Assembly: GCF_900963305.1 (NCBI RefSeq)
Contig: NW_021780170.1
Coordinates: 1 to 64,000, forward strand
Direction: 5' to 3'
From: Echeneis naucrates
Lineage: Eukaryota > Chordata > Actinopteri > Carangiformes > Echeneidae
DNA length: 64,000 nucleotides
Positions 9,842 through 21,698 of the stretch are shown in pieces. The notes beneath the pieces are model-generated. The model was not told where the DNA came from. It did not search any database and saw only the letters and a list, made by a program, of their open reading frames with translations. The stretch's first letter is position 1. Every line of letters starts with the position of its first letter. A program made the position numbers and the translations under genes.

Positions 9842-12800
9842 AGCTGAGCCTCCACCTTCACACAAACACAACAAAAAGCTTCATTACAACAGGATTTACA
9901 TCAGAGGACACAATCATCATCATTACTGTCATTAATTTCAGCCTTTAACTCCCAACAACAAACTGTTTGACTCTCTCTCTGTGTTGATTTCAGTCAGATT
10001 CTCTTATAAACAGAGAACATTCCTGATTCATGTTAATACCAATCTTCAATGTTATACATTGGCATTAACAATAAATTTCAAACAAACTCAGATCACCATT
10101 TACTTTTATTTGTGCAAGTTGAAGAATTATGGATCCCTGACACAGTTGTGATCACCATAGGTTGGCATAATTTGAAAGTCCAGAATCGTAATGAAATTTT
10201 TGAGGGCCAGATTGTTCCTTCAGAAGCCAAGTAAAAAAAAACAAACAAACAAACAAACAAACAACAGTTATAACTAAACCAGTCTGACCAGTTAGGAAAC
10301 CCCAGACCAGAGGAGGTGGTTCTCTCATCTGATAATTAGGATGCATCCCAAACATTTGTTACTTTGACATATTATTTAAATACTGTGCCTCCACAACTTC
10401 ATACACAAATCAGTCTGATCTGTCATTGATCTGCAAGTTTCAGAGAAATGTATCTCAGCTCTGATGGTGCTTCTTCTCTCTGTCCACTAGATGGTGGTAT
10501 CTGACTGTAGGATGGGTTGATGGAGCTGATTTAATTCATGTCACCTTATTGAGCAAACAAGAAGTGCTGCTTCAATCAATGGCTTCACTGTATCTGGAAA
10601 AATGTAAACTGTACCATTAACAGTAAGAGTTCAATTCACTCAGCCAAGTTCATCCAAAGTATCAGACCACTTCTGACACGTTTGTTCTGTCATGGCTCAA
10701 CTATAACACTGCACACCAGTTAAGTTAAGTTGACAAAAACATCTGCTTCACTTTAGATTCATTTGTGGTGACCATTTAAATACCATTTAAATAAAATCGA
10801 GTTTAACTCTGGTTATTTAAAAGTTTTGGGTTTACTAAGTCTAAGAATCTGACTGTATATCAGAGCAAGAACAAAGCGAAGGAACTATTCACTACAAATT
10901 CCAGATACAATACTGATAGATTCAGTCTGTAAATAGGAAGAAAGGAAGGAAGGTAAATAAACATGTCTACTGTTGTCAGCTCAGTGTGATCACAGTGATC
11001 CTGTTCACACATTTACAGATTCTCACCTGCTGAACTCACTTCAGGGAGACTTTCTGACACTTTCCAGCTTCATGTGAAGAGAAGAAGCTGCTTGTTCTCC
11101 CTCATCAGTCCTGGTGTCTGTTTGAGCTGAGGAAAAGTCACATCCTCATAACTTCAGAGTTCAATTTGTAAAACCCTTAGTGATATGAAACAACAACTAT
11201 GTCATTCTGTGCTCAACCAAAAGATGGAACCATCAGAAATTTGGATTTTTTTTATCATTTCAATATTCAATGCTTATTTTTACTATTCATATACCTTGGT
11301 AATTTTCAAAGAGGAAAATATGTAATAAAGAGGAAAATATGTAATAAAGAGGAAAATTATGTAAATTAAGACAAAATATAAATGTCCAGGGGCAACTGTT
11401 TCTTAATTGTCTGTATTATTTTGTATTTTCTCATGGATTAAGAGGATAAATAATAAAATTAAAAAAAAATCCTAAAAAAAATATGGTTGGCTCATGTTTG
11501 CTCTGGAACAAAATGGAAAGATTTTACATCAATGTCACTGAACCAGTTTTCTTCCTCATTACAGGAAACAAACATGATGTGATGAAGTTCTACTATCTGT
11601 CCACTAGATGGTGATAAACAATGTGGGAACATTTTACATTAAATCAGTCATAGTGTGGAGAAATCAAACAGTTTGTGCTGAACAAACTGCTCATATTAAA
11701 GTGCTGCCTTTGTTTCTTATTGTTTCTAAATGTATTGGAAGACAAATGAACCGAGGAAACTGAAGTCAAACTGAGTTCAGAGGCCTCTTAACCAGCTGAT
11801 CAGTTCTGAGGAACCTCCATCAATAAACTCAGATTATAATCAAACTGCTGCCAAAAGTAACATAAAAATCTACATCAACAAGTACAATGTGATCACAGTG
11901 ATCCTGCTGATCAGAAATATACAGATTCTCACCTGCTGAACTCACTTCAGGTTGATTTACACACATTCCAGCTTTGTGTGTTCAGAAAACATGTAGCTGC
12001 TCGTTCTTCACTTTTTCATTACTCAACTTTTCTTCCTCCTTATAAGAAACAAACAGGATGTGATGAAGTTCTACTGTCTGTCCACTACATGGTGATAACC
12101 AACACACCTCAATTGTTTGGTTTGTATTTAGTTTAGTATTTTTCTTTAGGAAAAATTTCATGATTGAATAAGTAAGCAAAAAAGTAAAAGTTCAGTTTTA
12201 CTGAAGAGGAAACAATGATTGATCAAACTGACAAAAGAAAACACACATTTTTTGAAAGCCCAAGTTCTGACCTAAATGAAACAAGGCTAATGGCAGAAAG
12301 TAACTTTAGAAGAGAACACTGTTAGTCCTGAGAGACAGATTGTTGGGGGAATGAAAAAGAAGCAGTCTGATCTAAATCTGCTGCGTAGAAATTCATTACT
12401 GCTCACAACATTAGTGTGCGATGCTGCTGGAGGAGGAGAGGGGACCCTGCTGCTCTCTACACTTGATGATCTATCCCAATCACACAGAATAATAATCTGA
12501 CTGATGTAGATCATGCATGTTTCTGTTTATTTGTATAAAGATCCTTATCATCATTATAATTATTAAAGTGCACAGTGACATTTACTCAGGAAAGAGTTAT
12601 ATTCATTCTTATTTGAAAAAAAAAATCTTTTATCATTTTGTCTGTCTTCCTGTCTTTTTGTCATGTTCTCCAGCTCTTCAACAGTCCATCTCAGTTAGTT
12701 ACTCTTCTTTATATATCTGAGAAGGTCGCTGGTTGAAAATGATCATCACGGTCTCAGATATGAGCATCAAACTGTCAGTTAAAAAAAAAATGTAAATATC

Positions 12801-13117
12801 AATTGCTAAAAAATAGGTTTTCAAAAGTTGTTGATTCAAAGACAGTCTGAGCTCTCTGTGGAAAACTGAATATGACTTACAGTAAAATCTGATTCCAGCT
12901 CTGAACTTTCTGTATCAGGTAGATCCTTCATCCTTTGATACTATCAGACATTACGGTCTGTTCTCAGCTCAGCTGGAGTTTTTCTCTGTTCGTCAAAGTG
13001 AACTCTGACCTCCATGTCTCAGTGTCTCAGTGTTACAGAAGTCCACTGTGAGTCTTCGTCCCTCCACAGTCCACAGGGACAAACTGACAGTGAAATAATA
13101 ACAATGTTAACACTCAC
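9842..13117 (-). other. 5' untranslated and intron region of the NLR gene, with internal duplications
   Basis: No coding exon is visible. Two related blocks, near 10978-11160 and 11880-12060, share tctcacctgctgaactcact, which on the minus strand gives an exon end with a GTGAGA donor. They could be alternative noncoding exons. The word tctgtccactagatggtg recurs near 10484, 11598 and 12080. Confidence 0.45.
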
Positions 13118-13200
13118 CGGCCTCAGCCTTCAGTTTCCCTGCTTCTGCTCCGACAGCTTCAAAATGGAGGCTGAACTCTGAACACTTTCACATTCAGCTG
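13118..13200 (-). promoter_or_regulatory. Possible first noncoding exon and promoter of the NLR gene
   Basis: The minus strand reads a purine-rich leader ending at a strong GTGAGTG donor at 13117. A more CpG-containing stretch follows upstream at 13340-13400 (ggaagtcgcagccgcgagaa). This would fit a transcription start for the NLR gene. It is inference from position and splice signal only. Confidence 0.35.
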
Positions 13201-13559
13201 CTGCTGCTGTCTCGAAATTAAAGCAGTTGTCCTAAATCCAGAATCTTGCCCCAATCATCCCGAAAATCACACTATAGTAGAGTCTGGAGTTATTTCCTGA
13301 TAAAACATTAAAAACTGATCTGATGGTTGAGTCCTCCTGCAGCCAGCTCCCTCCGATGATGAAAAGAGCGGAAGTCGCAGCCGCGAGAAGGAGTGATGAG
13401 ACGTTGCAGTGCAGTCAGACAGTGTTGGAAAAGTTCCCTTTCTACATTAACTAGCTAATAGTTCAGTTTACAAATTTTAAAATGAACTAGTTCAGACCAT
13501 GGTTTATGAAAGTTTGCATTAAATTATGTACACAGTGTGTGAGTGAGCGGTCACTGTTT

Positions 13560-13895
13560 TGCTGTTTTTCTGACATGTCCCGAATTTTACCCATTCTGAA
13601 TTGGTCACGTTAGTCCAGGGACATTTCTGTCTTTGTGCGCATGCGCTCATCCATTTGAAGCGAACGTGAGAGAGTGTGCATGCATCTGTGTCGCGCGGGA
13701 GATCAATGAAAGACAGGAACTGCCTTTGATCTCCAGTGACGTCACACAGCCTCATTGTTGATGTTTTGTAAAAATCTGCATCAGTGAAACATTCATTCAT
13801 ACACAAGGACATCACATATATTGTTGGAATAGAAATCTTATTTTTTCTGTGTGTGCTCCTGAGAAAGAGGCTCATGTGCTGGTTGAAGTGAATCA
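13560..13895. repeat. Spacer repeat with a CRE palindrome, copy 1
   Basis: The block holds gatctccagtgacgtcacac with a perfect TGACGTCA at about 13737-13744. It recurs at 21115-21310 (changed to tgatgtca), at 26905-27010 in the opposite orientation, and at 51910-52090. All copies lie in the tRNA field. Confidence 0.7.
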
Positions 13896-14020
13896 GCACA
13901 GCTTCTGTCAGGAACATCTGTTTGTTGCTGACAACATCTGGATTACAGATGACACATCAGACTGATATTATCTGTGTCATGGTGTTCAGAGATTTCAGCA
14001 GCTCACATCCAACACAGAGA
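13893..14020. repeat. NLR-flanking duplicated segment, partial copy
   Basis: This is about 128 bp almost identical to 2560-2690, beginning cagcacagcttctgtcagga. Confidence 0.75.
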
Positions 14021-14123
14021 CAGGCCAAAGCACGTGCTGGCCTTCGTGGTTAAGCAACCGAGTTTCATCATTTATGAACAAGACCTGAGATACTTGAACT
14101 CCTTCACTTGGGGCAAGGACTCA

Positions 14124-14197
14124 TTCCCCACCTGCAGCAGAAACCACCATACTTTCGGTTAACAGCCGAACACGCTGAGCGATTGTGCCACAGAGAC
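14124..14197 (-). pseudogene. tRNA-Asn pseudogene
   Basis: The 5' two-thirds on the minus strand (GTCTCTGTGGCACAATCG, then GTTCGGCTGTTAACCGAAAG) are Asn-like with anticodon GTT. The T arm and acceptor 3' strand are scrambled. Confidence 0.6.
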
Positions 14198-14209
14198 ATG
14201 ATGAGCAGA

Positions 14210-14270
14210 GTGAAGCATTGCTGGGTGAATGCAGGATGTCCTGTTTACAAGACAGACACTTTAAGCAGCT
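14210..14270 (-). pseudogene. Decayed tRNA-Thr-like fragment
   Basis: The minus strand carries tgtctgtcttgtaaacagga with a Thr(TGT)-like anticodon arm, but the D arm is lost and the T arm is altered. Related decayed copies lie at 36612-36672 and 52840-52900. Confidence 0.4.
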
Positions 14271-14459
14271 CAGCATCAGTACTGACAGTTTCTCTGCAGT
14301 CTTTCTCTGAAATCACGTGTGTCGGTGAACTCTTGTGCTCCTCACAGTTGTGTGTCACTTCCTCAAAGGTTTAAAGTGATGTGTGAGTCTGAAGAGCTGC
14401 TGCCTTTGATACATCACCTGATGATGTCACAGTACTCACAGAATGAAAGTCTTCCTTTG

Positions 14460-14530
14460 AAGCTGCTTTGAAGAATTTCCAAAATCACTGTCCCCATTCA
14501 GAACAGCTGAGGAGCTTATTGATCATTTAA
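14460..14530. repeat. Spacer repeat (cttcaaagcagcttcaaagg family)
   Basis: A word family of about 100 bp built on gaagctgctttgaagaattt and aaatcacatgtgattcagat. It is present here and near 20960-21075, 29640-29730, 34620-34730 and 63880-64000 in both orientations. Confidence 0.6.
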
Positions 14531-14653
14531 GACCAACTTTGTTCAGTAATATTCATATAAAATGTTCATAAATGGCAAAATAAAATAAAATATATTAATC
14601 CATGCAAAAAATAAAAACAAATGTGGCCCAAGAATGTGAATAAATTAAAGTTT

Positions 14654-14726
14654 CTTCCCTGGGTGGGATGAACCACCATCCTTTCAGTTAACAGCCAAAC
14701 AAACTGGCTCATTGCCACACAGAGAC
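14654..14726 (-). pseudogene. tRNA-Asn (GTT) pseudogene
   Basis: An almost full-length minus-strand copy keeps the GTT anticodon. Substitutions in the D arm (gagccagtttgtttggctgt) and a changed T loop (TTCATCC) make function unlikely. Confidence 0.6.
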
Positions 14727-15344
14727 TCAATGACCAGCAGCTGTAATTACTCTAAACCTCAGCAAGTTTCATGTTGGTTTAAGCTGATTCATACGCAAGC
14801 ACAAACTCTGTTCCACTGTGATGTTTCTCATTTCAGCCCACCTGTTGTTAGTATCATCTTTCACTGGCTTCTGTAACAGTCACATCTGTAGTTCTACTTC
14901 CAGGCCATGGAAGCAATAATGAGACTGCACTGTGTGCTGCACAAGACGGAGAAACAACAAGGTAAACAACAAGGTAAAGGTTTCTGCATCGTTGTTCAGT
15001 CAGACCAACAGCAGGCTGCCATCCACAGTTCATCACTTTTATTTTCATTCCTTCTTCAAATCTTTATGTTTATCATGAAAAATGTTTTGCTGGGTTTCAA
15101 ATCTTTAACTTTTTGCTCCAGAAAGAAGAAGAGCAGTCGCACCATAGAAGCATTTTAAAATAAAAGCCCATTTAGATTATTGTATTTGTAGATCAGATGT
15201 AAGCAAAGCGCAACACTGTTGTCAAGAAGGATCTTTTCCACTTTGGTAACTCAAAGTAATGGTGGCTGCTGGAGTACAACTTGGTTCATAACATTTTTAG
15301 ATTTATTTAAACACTTCAATATTGTACCGCAGAGCGGGGTCACC

Positions 15345-15426
15345 TGGCAGTGGTAGGATTCAAACCCACACCTCTGAAGAGACTGGAGCCTAAATCCAGC
15401 GCCTTGGACCGCTCGGCAATACTACC
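15345..15426 (-). tRNA. tRNA-Leu (TAG)
   Basis: An 82-nt class II tRNA with anticodon arm CTGGA-TTTAGGC-TCCAG, a long variable arm and T arm GTGGG-TTTGAAT-CCTAC. The acceptor has one A-C mismatch next to the D arm (GGTAGTA with CACTGCC). Otherwise it is complete and may work. Confidence 0.8.
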
Positions 15427-16433
15427 AAATAGATGCAGAAGCATTACATAAATCCGACAAACTCACATTGTCATAACATTATGGAATTAACAGTCAGAGC
15501 CTTAAAATAAACACCTCAAAACACCGTTATTACAACGATGCTAAACTAAGCTAACTCCCTTATAGAAGTGAGATTCTGACGAAATTGAGCTTAAAAGAAA
15601 CAACATAAACCTCTTGACAAATAAAACACATCGGAGCTGTACATATACACAACCTCGCTGATTTATATGTGTGACTTTACCAGATACTAACCTGCAAAGA
15701 ACAGAAAAATGATGAGACAGACAAAAGGTCCTGTGTGCTTCTGTTGCACTGAAGAGAGTTGAATACCAGTGTCATCAAACTCCAAACATCCATTACCTGA
15801 AAATTAACTGAAAAAAGGCTCCCTTCGACGTTGTGTTTATTGTGACAGCAGACAATAAACACATCAAAGCTGAAACGATTAGACCATATAATGTGATCAC
15901 ACATTCATGGGTGTCACAACATACGTGATGTCCTGGATCTCATTTCTGCCAGCCAGAGTCCACTACACCTGAGAATAACATACCTTTATGTTACCACGTT
16001 GAGCCCGTTTTTATTAATTAATAAAAGCCCCCTTAAATTAAGCCATTGTCACACCTCTTCCTTCAGTAATTGTTCTTAAGTCAATCCACAGTAAAGAACA
16101 TCCCTTCTAGATTGAGACAGGATAAAAGGAAATGCGATACACAATCCTAGGCACAACACAAAATAACTAATAATAAAAACAATAATATACATTTTCAGGC
16201 TGCACCACAGCCTTCTGTTTGAACATGTCACAACAGCCTGTAACCGCAAATGCAGCTGACCAACATGGCTCTCCATGTTGGTCCGAAAAGGACTGCGATT
16301 TTGACACAGATTTAGAAGTGCTGATCCTCGTCCCTGCTGCTTCACGCTCAGCTGTGAACTGATCCAATGAGTGCTGTAGATCTCAGGCTGATGGCGCCAA
16401 AAGTGCATCCTCCAGTCTTCCGCGATAATACTA

Positions 16434-16468
16434 CAGCCGAATGTGCTGACCAATTGGGCCACAGAGAC
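16434..16468 (-). pseudogene. tRNA-Asn 5' fragment
   Basis: Only the acceptor 5' strand and D arm (GTCTCTGTGGCCCAATTGGT) remain on the minus strand, followed by cagcacattcggctgta. Confidence 0.5.
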
Positions 16469-16854
16469 ATGATGTGTCAACCACTGGTGAACCACTATGG
16501 GTAGAAGCACAGCTGACATTGTCTCACAATGAAGAATACATGGGAATCACTTAGATTAGGGCAGGGGTCAGCAACCCGCTGCCCTTCCATATTTCATTGC
16601 CATGATGACAGCAGCATCAAGCATAAGCAACAGCTCAGCATTGGCCATGACCTGAGATCATTTTTGCTTTATATGTGCGTACATTCTTTCTTTTTTATGG
16701 ACATCAACATTTTTTTATATGTGCGAACATAGTTAATAATAATTAAAAGTTAGTGGTTGGGACTAGAACCTCAGTTCCTTTAACACTCTTGATGACCTGC
16801 AGTATCAACCCCTGGCTGCACCAATGCAATTATGCAATTATGCACCAGTTAGAA

Positions 16855-16918
16855 GCCTCAGTCGGTAGAGCATCAGACTTTTAATCTGAGGGTCCAGGGT
16901 TAAAGTCCCTGCTCAGAT
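16855..16918 (+). pseudogene. tRNA-Lys (TTT) pseudogene
   Basis: The anticodon arm (tcagacttttaatctgaggg) and most of the T arm are Lys(TTT)-like. About six bases of the acceptor and D-arm junction are deleted and the T loop reads TTAAAGT. Confidence 0.6.
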
Positions 16919-17381
16919 GATGCAGCTTCAGTGGTTGACACTATAGTTGCTTCTGTCAGCAGAACTCAAAGGTATCTGGCATGCCTACATTTGTGTTTTG
17001 AGCTTCATTAACAGTGTGCACTCTATGGTGGAGGTGGAGTTTTAAGCTCCTTATTCTGGCCTTATCTTGTTCTCCTGTTGCCGCAGCTCCAAAGAACTAA
17101 AGTCAGTAGGCTGCCATCCACAGTTCATCACTTTTATTTTCATTCCTTCTTCAAATCTTTATTTTTATCATAAAATACGTTTTGCTGTGTTTCAACTCCT
17201 TAACACTTTGATTTTATTTGCATCTTTAGCTCAGCAAAGTGCAACATTGTTGTGAGGCTTCATCCCACATTGGTAACTCAAAGTGATGGTGGCCACTGGT
17301 GCAACATTGGGTTGATCCAGCCACGTGTGAGTTCCCATAACCAGCTTCATTAAAAAGGACTGTGAGTTTGACCATTTGCAT

Positions 17382-17400
17382 GCAATGGTGGTATAGTGGT
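17382..17400 (+). pseudogene. tRNA-Gly 5' fragment, joined to a reversed Tyr fragment
   Basis: The bases gcaatggtggtatagtggt are the 5' part of the Gly(TCC) gene found whole at 49126. They end directly against an inverted piece of tRNA-Tyr. Confidence 0.6.
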
Positions 17401-17456
17401 ACCTTAGGATTTCAGTCTCTACAGTCCTCCGCTCTACCAACTGAGCTGTCGAAGGG
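17401..17456 (-). pseudogene. tRNA-Tyr 5' half with intron start
   Basis: Minus strand: CCTTCGACAGCTCAGTTGGT, then GGAGGACTGTAGAGACTGAA, which is the Tyr(GTA) gene from acceptor to intron. The 3' half is missing and is replaced by the head of a Gly gene on the other strand. Confidence 0.7.
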
Positions 17457-17821
17457 AGACGCTCGCTCTATTTATACTATATATATAGTATATACTTCTA
17501 CTATTCGCTATATTTATTCATATACCACCAAATCATAACAAAGTTGAATGACACTGGGAACCAAACGTCATTGTCTTATTGGAGGGGATCCACCTACAGC
17601 TGCATCAGGTTAAAAACTGGAGCACAAGTTGGTTCATAACAGTTTTGGATTTAATTAAACAATTCAATGTTGCACTCATTCATGCACTATGCAATGTTGA
17701 AAAGGCACATAAAATGGGAATTTGACTGTTTCATAATAAAGGAGTTAGGACTTAAAACACTAAAGCCTGTGTGCTGTGTGTAAATAATGAGGTTAATAAA
17801 AAAAAAAAAAACCCATCAGTA

Positions 17822-18010
17822 ACCAGCAAAGGAGATGCTGATTCTGTGATGTCACAAAGGTTCTAATGACATCAAAGAGATCAAAGACTTCTCCGACTTT
17901 TTTGTCATGACCTCCACGGTAGAGTACACTCTGTTCATGAAGCTCAAAAGGCAATCATGGTCCTACCTTTGAGTTCTGCCGACAGAAGCAACAACAAAAC
18001 TGGAACTATT
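17822..18010. repeat. Spacer repeat with tgatgtca / tgacatca pair, representative copy
   Basis: The block starts near aaggagatgctgattctgtg and continues gatgtcacaaaggttctaat then gacatcaaagagatcaaaga, and ends with gaagctcaaaaggcaatcat. Copies in either orientation lie near 19517, 22190, 23612, 24845, 25170, 26040, 33290, 48003, 49925 and 52660. It is the commonest spacer between the tRNA genes here. I do not recognise a transposon in it. Confidence 0.7.
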
Positions 18011-18082
18011 TGGACTGAACTGGATTTGAATCCTTCACTGTCGGTGGTGAAAATCCATCATGAATTTAGACATCCATCCAGT

Positions 18083-18158
18083 GGTAGTGTGGCCGAGCGG
18101 TCCAAGGCGCTGGATTAAGGCTCCAGTCTCTTCGGAGGTTTTAATCCCACCACTGCCA
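18083..18158 (+). pseudogene. tRNA-Leu (AAG) with T-arm deletion
   Basis: Acceptor, D arm, anticodon arm (CTGGA-TTAAGGC-TCCAG) and variable arm are intact. About six bases of the T stem 5' strand are missing, so 76 nt remain of 82. Confidence 0.75.
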
Positions 18159-18288
18159 GTTTGTTTCTTGTCAATGAAAACTAATCAGCTAATTCAGGCA
18201 TTTTTTGTCTCCCTGTTAACAAAAGGTCCAATTCTCTCCAGATGTCTAGGCTGGAAAATGCTGAGTAATGCTGGTATTAGTGTGCATG

Positions 18289-18370
18289 GTTGTTGTGGCC
18301 GAGTGGTTAAGGCGATGGACTTGAAATCCATTGGGGTTTCCCCGCGTAGGTTCAAATCCTGCCAACAACG
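18289..18370 (+). tRNA. tRNA-Ser (TGA)
   Basis: A complete 82-nt class II tRNA. Acceptor GTTGTTG pairs perfectly with CAACAAC, the anticodon arm is ATGGA-CTTGAAA-TCCAT, and the T arm is GTAGG-TTCAAAT-CCTGC. A related spacer and Ser gene lie in inverted orientation at 61913. Confidence 0.92.
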
Positions 18371-18963
18371 GTTTGTTGTTGTCACAACACGTTCCGGTTT
18401 CATGCTTCTTTGTTTTGCTGCCACAGTCCTGGTCATATTGGATGAACTGTTGGAGTTACTGCCTTGACTCCAATCTCCTCCTTAAAGTTGCATCCTCATT
18501 CTGATCACCTGGCTCCACCCTACATGCAGCTCCAGGCCGGGAACTGAACCCACAAGCTTATTGTTGTGCGGAAGCAGTGTCACTTTCGGCAATCTATGTG
18601 TGTAGAAACAAGGATAGAAGGATTGGATTAGTCCTTTACTTCTGATTTACACAGGTACCATCACCACGGCAGCATCCTATGGGAGAGTAACATATCCAAA
18701 CCCCAAACATGATAAACTGCCAAGTTACAAGTTACACGTTTGAAACAGCGTGGGGAATAAGCTGAGATAAATCTTTTTTTGGACAATTTGCTTTTAGTTT
18801 GTTCTGTAACATTGCTGACAATATTTACAAGCAGCCCAATTGTCATCTCACCTGCCCAGTGGAGCCAACAACTGTGTTGGTGAAAACAGTTCAAACGAAA
18901 CCGCTGTTGGCTTTTGGGATGTTGAAGTCACTTGGCTTCACTTCCAACAAAGAGCTAGTCGTA

Positions 18964-19007
18964 TGGAGAATGCTAAGCGAGCGCTCTACCATTTGAGCTA
19001 ATTCCCC
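18964..19007 (-). pseudogene. tRNA-Ala (AGC) with internal deletion
   Basis: The 5' half (GGGGAATTAGCTCAAATGGT to CGCTTAGCAT) is joined directly to the last bases of the acceptor (tctcca). The variable and T arms are gone. Confidence 0.7.
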
Positions 19008-20041
19008 ACGTTCTTCCAAAGCATTGTAGCTAAGCTTTGGGAAAACGCACTTTTAACAACCTTTGAGTTAATCATGATTCTTGACATTAAATGTGACAGA
19101 TGTGAGAGCCCAAAATCAACAGTCCAATGGTGCTCAATCTTAAAAACAGTGACGACTCCCCTGTACGCTGGCAACTCAAAGCGATTCATGTCTGGATAGT
19201 TGTGTGTGCAGATAGCCAAAGAACTCAGTGAGGGCAGGATGGAACCAAATATATGGCGGGCATCACAGGGAGAGAAGCTGATTGACTTTGGAGATCCTGA
19301 GCCAAGTCCAAATTTGGCCACTCTGCGTAAAGCAAAACAAAAGAAAACTGATGAGTCATGACTGGAATCAAACACAAATGCATGTGTACAAGACCCAATC
19401 CAAGAAATGTCACCCTACAGTATGTTTTGATGCAAATGGCTCAGTAGTTAAACAACTGGTGAGACCGAATGGCTCGTCTGGCCATTTCTTCTTTTATCAG
19501 GGTGTTATGACAGGGCATAACACCTCTAATGCCACAATGACATCAAAGACTCCTCCCATTTTTTCTCATGACCTCCAACATAGAATGCACATTCACCTCA
19601 CTTTGGTCTGTTCATGTTGCAGCCTGCTGCTGACTTGTCATGATACTGAGGTTGTGTCCTGTTTGGGGGTCACCACAGAGGAGGAGCTAGTGAGGACAGG
19701 CAGCATTATCAATGACCTCATCTCATCCAGAAGGTTTCATCAGACAGATAAGCGATTTAGCTGTCAGGCTCCAGTGTCATGGGAGACATCTGTAGACCAT
19801 AAGCCATTTAAAAAAAAAAAAAAATCCAGTTTGATGATGATTGGAAATGTCTGTTTATTGTTTATCACTTGTTAGGATCCCTGTTAGCTGTCACTGAGGC
19901 AGCAGCTACTCTTCCTGGGGTCCAAATGAAAATGCACATCTGCAGTCAAACAGGTTCACAAACCACTTTACCATCAACCTCAACTGTATACACATTACAC
20001 TTCCATTACCAGATCCTCTGTATATAGATGAATGTTGCAGT

Positions 20042-20083
20042 GCTGCTGTGGCTTAGCTGGTCAAAGCACCTGTCTTGTAAGAG
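20042..20083 (+). pseudogene. tRNA-Thr (TGT) 5' half
   Basis: The sequence ctgctgtggcttagctggtc to gtcttgtaa is the 5' half of Thr(TGT). The rest is replaced by spacer sequence (gagtcatgatggtcag). Confidence 0.65.
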
Positions 20084-20149
20084 TCATGATGGTCAGCTAC
20101 TTATGTTGGAATATTTTAAGATCCTCTGTACATTTCTGTACATCAGAGT

Positions 20150-20223
20150 GGTGCTGTGGCTTAGTTGGTCAAAGCGCCTGTCTAGTAAACAGGAGATCCT
20201 GGGTTCAAATCCCAGCAGCACCT
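20150..20223 (+). tRNA. tRNA-Thr (AGT)
   Basis: A complete 74-nt tRNA. Anticodon arm CCTGT-CTAGTAA-ACAGG, T arm CTGGG-TTCAAAT-CCCAG, acceptor GGTGCTG with CAGCACC, discriminator T. Confidence 0.93.
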
Positions 20224-20806
20224 GTTTTAAGGTTGTTGAGATAAACCCATGTAACTTCTTCTGCAGGAGTTCCATTAAAACTCTCTGACCAATCAGGTAA
20301 CTGCAGAGTCTTCATGTCTCCCTTTGGAACATCCTGCAGTCGATGGTGCCAAAATCCTCCAGCTACAGACCTGTAACCCGTCCTCACCACAGCTGTACAT
20401 CTGTTACACCCTGTAGTTGTCTCGGGGAAAGGGAAGCTTATTGTCATATAGTGATGGGATGGCTCCATACTCCAGAACATCCCTGTGAACCCGGTCATAC
20501 ACCTTCTCCAGATCAAATCTTGGGGTTCCACATGTCCACTATAATTCCAGTGGATAAGACAAGTCAATCACAATCACAAGTTTTATCAGTTTTTAGGGTG
20601 TGGGGGTTAAGAACATTTGAATTAGTTTGAAAGTCACAATTGTTACCTTAACCTTAGCATTTAAAGAAACGCCCTGAGTCATCATCAGCAAACACCAGCT
20701 GCTGTTTTCACCCAGGTGGCTGCCACATGGGTTCAACTTGTGACTGTGGTGTTGTCAGTGAAAAGGATTCTGTTACAAACTCCTAAACTACTTCAAGGAC
20801 TCTGCA

Positions 20807-20853
20807 CCTTGGCGTTATTAGCACCACGCTCTAACCAGCTGAGCTAACCAGCC
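20807..20853 (-). pseudogene. tRNA-Ile (AAT) 5' part
   Basis: Minus strand: GGCTGGTTAGCTCAGCTGGT to TGCTAATAACGCCAAGG. The T arm and acceptor 3' strand are absent. The complete relative is at 47301. Confidence 0.7.
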
Positions 20854-21299
20854 TGCTTGGATGCTTCTAAGGCTTATTATAAAAGTAAACAGAACAAATA
20901 GCAGCTTAAACTTTTTGGAAAATTCAGCACGCCAGCATCGGCTGCTGGCTTAGCATGTATTTGTATCAATAAGCCTCTCAGCTGTTCTGAATGGTGACAG
21001 TGAGGCAGCCTTTGTGTTTACATCTGAATCACATGTGATTTTGGAAATTCTTCAAAGCAACTTCAAAGGAGGAGTTTCATTCTGTGAGTACTGTGACATC
21101 ATCAGTCCAGAGTGATTTCTATGTGTCTGCGCTCATCCATTTGAAGGGAACGTGAGAGAGTGTGTATGCATCTGTGTCATGTGGGAGATCAATGAAAGAC
21201 AGGAAATACCTTTGATCTCCAGTGATGTCACACAGTCTCATTGTGGAGTTATTAGTTGTTGATGTTGTTCTGTAAAAATCTGCATCAGTGAAACATTCA

Positions 21300-21567
21300 T
21301 TCCAGACTGATATTCTCTGTGTCATGGTGTTCAGAGATTTCAGCAGCTCACATCCAACACAGAGACTCTGAGCAGGCCCACCTGGTCTTAGACCCAGACC
21401 CAGACCCAGACCTAAATCCAAACCCAGGAGACAGAGGTTGAGTGAGTCAGTGAGGAAGAAGCTGCTCGTTCTCCTTCAACAGTTTGATCTGAGGAAAAGT
21501 CACTTCCTCTTTTCAGGAATCAACTTCTACCATCTGTCCACTAGATGGAGATAACTGAGCATCAACG
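21300..21567. repeat. NLR-flanking duplicated segment, copy 2
   Basis: Nearly identical to 2630-2885, with extra tandem copies of the word cagaccca. It lies between a CRE-type spacer repeat and a tRNA-Asn gene. Confidence 0.8.
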
Positions 21568-21624
21568 TAAAAATCCTCTGGTCTTCCATGTGTGAACTAT
21601 AATACCAGTGAATTAAACAAAGAT

Positions 21625-21641
21625 CGTCCCTGGGTGGGCTC

Positions 21642-21677
<36 letters not shown>

Positions 21678-21698
21678 GACCGACTGCACCACAGAGAC
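21625..21698 (-). tRNA. tRNA-Asn (GTT)
   Basis: A complete 74-nt tRNA. Anticodon arm TTCGG-CTGTTAA-CCGAA, T arm GGTGG-TTCGAGC-CCACC, acceptor GTCTCTG with CAGGGAC. This is the best of the four Asn-like copies in the window. Confidence 0.93.

Noticed and set aside
15345-15426. Ochre suppressor tRNA (anticodon TTA)
   Set aside because: First reading misplaced the loop. Correct alignment CTGGA-TTTAGGC-TCCAG gives TAG, an ordinary Leu anticodon.
19240-19370. Coding exon on the plus strand (KLIDFGDPEPSPNLATLRKA)
   Set aside because: It looks protein-like but I know no matching family, and no splice sites or neighbours support it.
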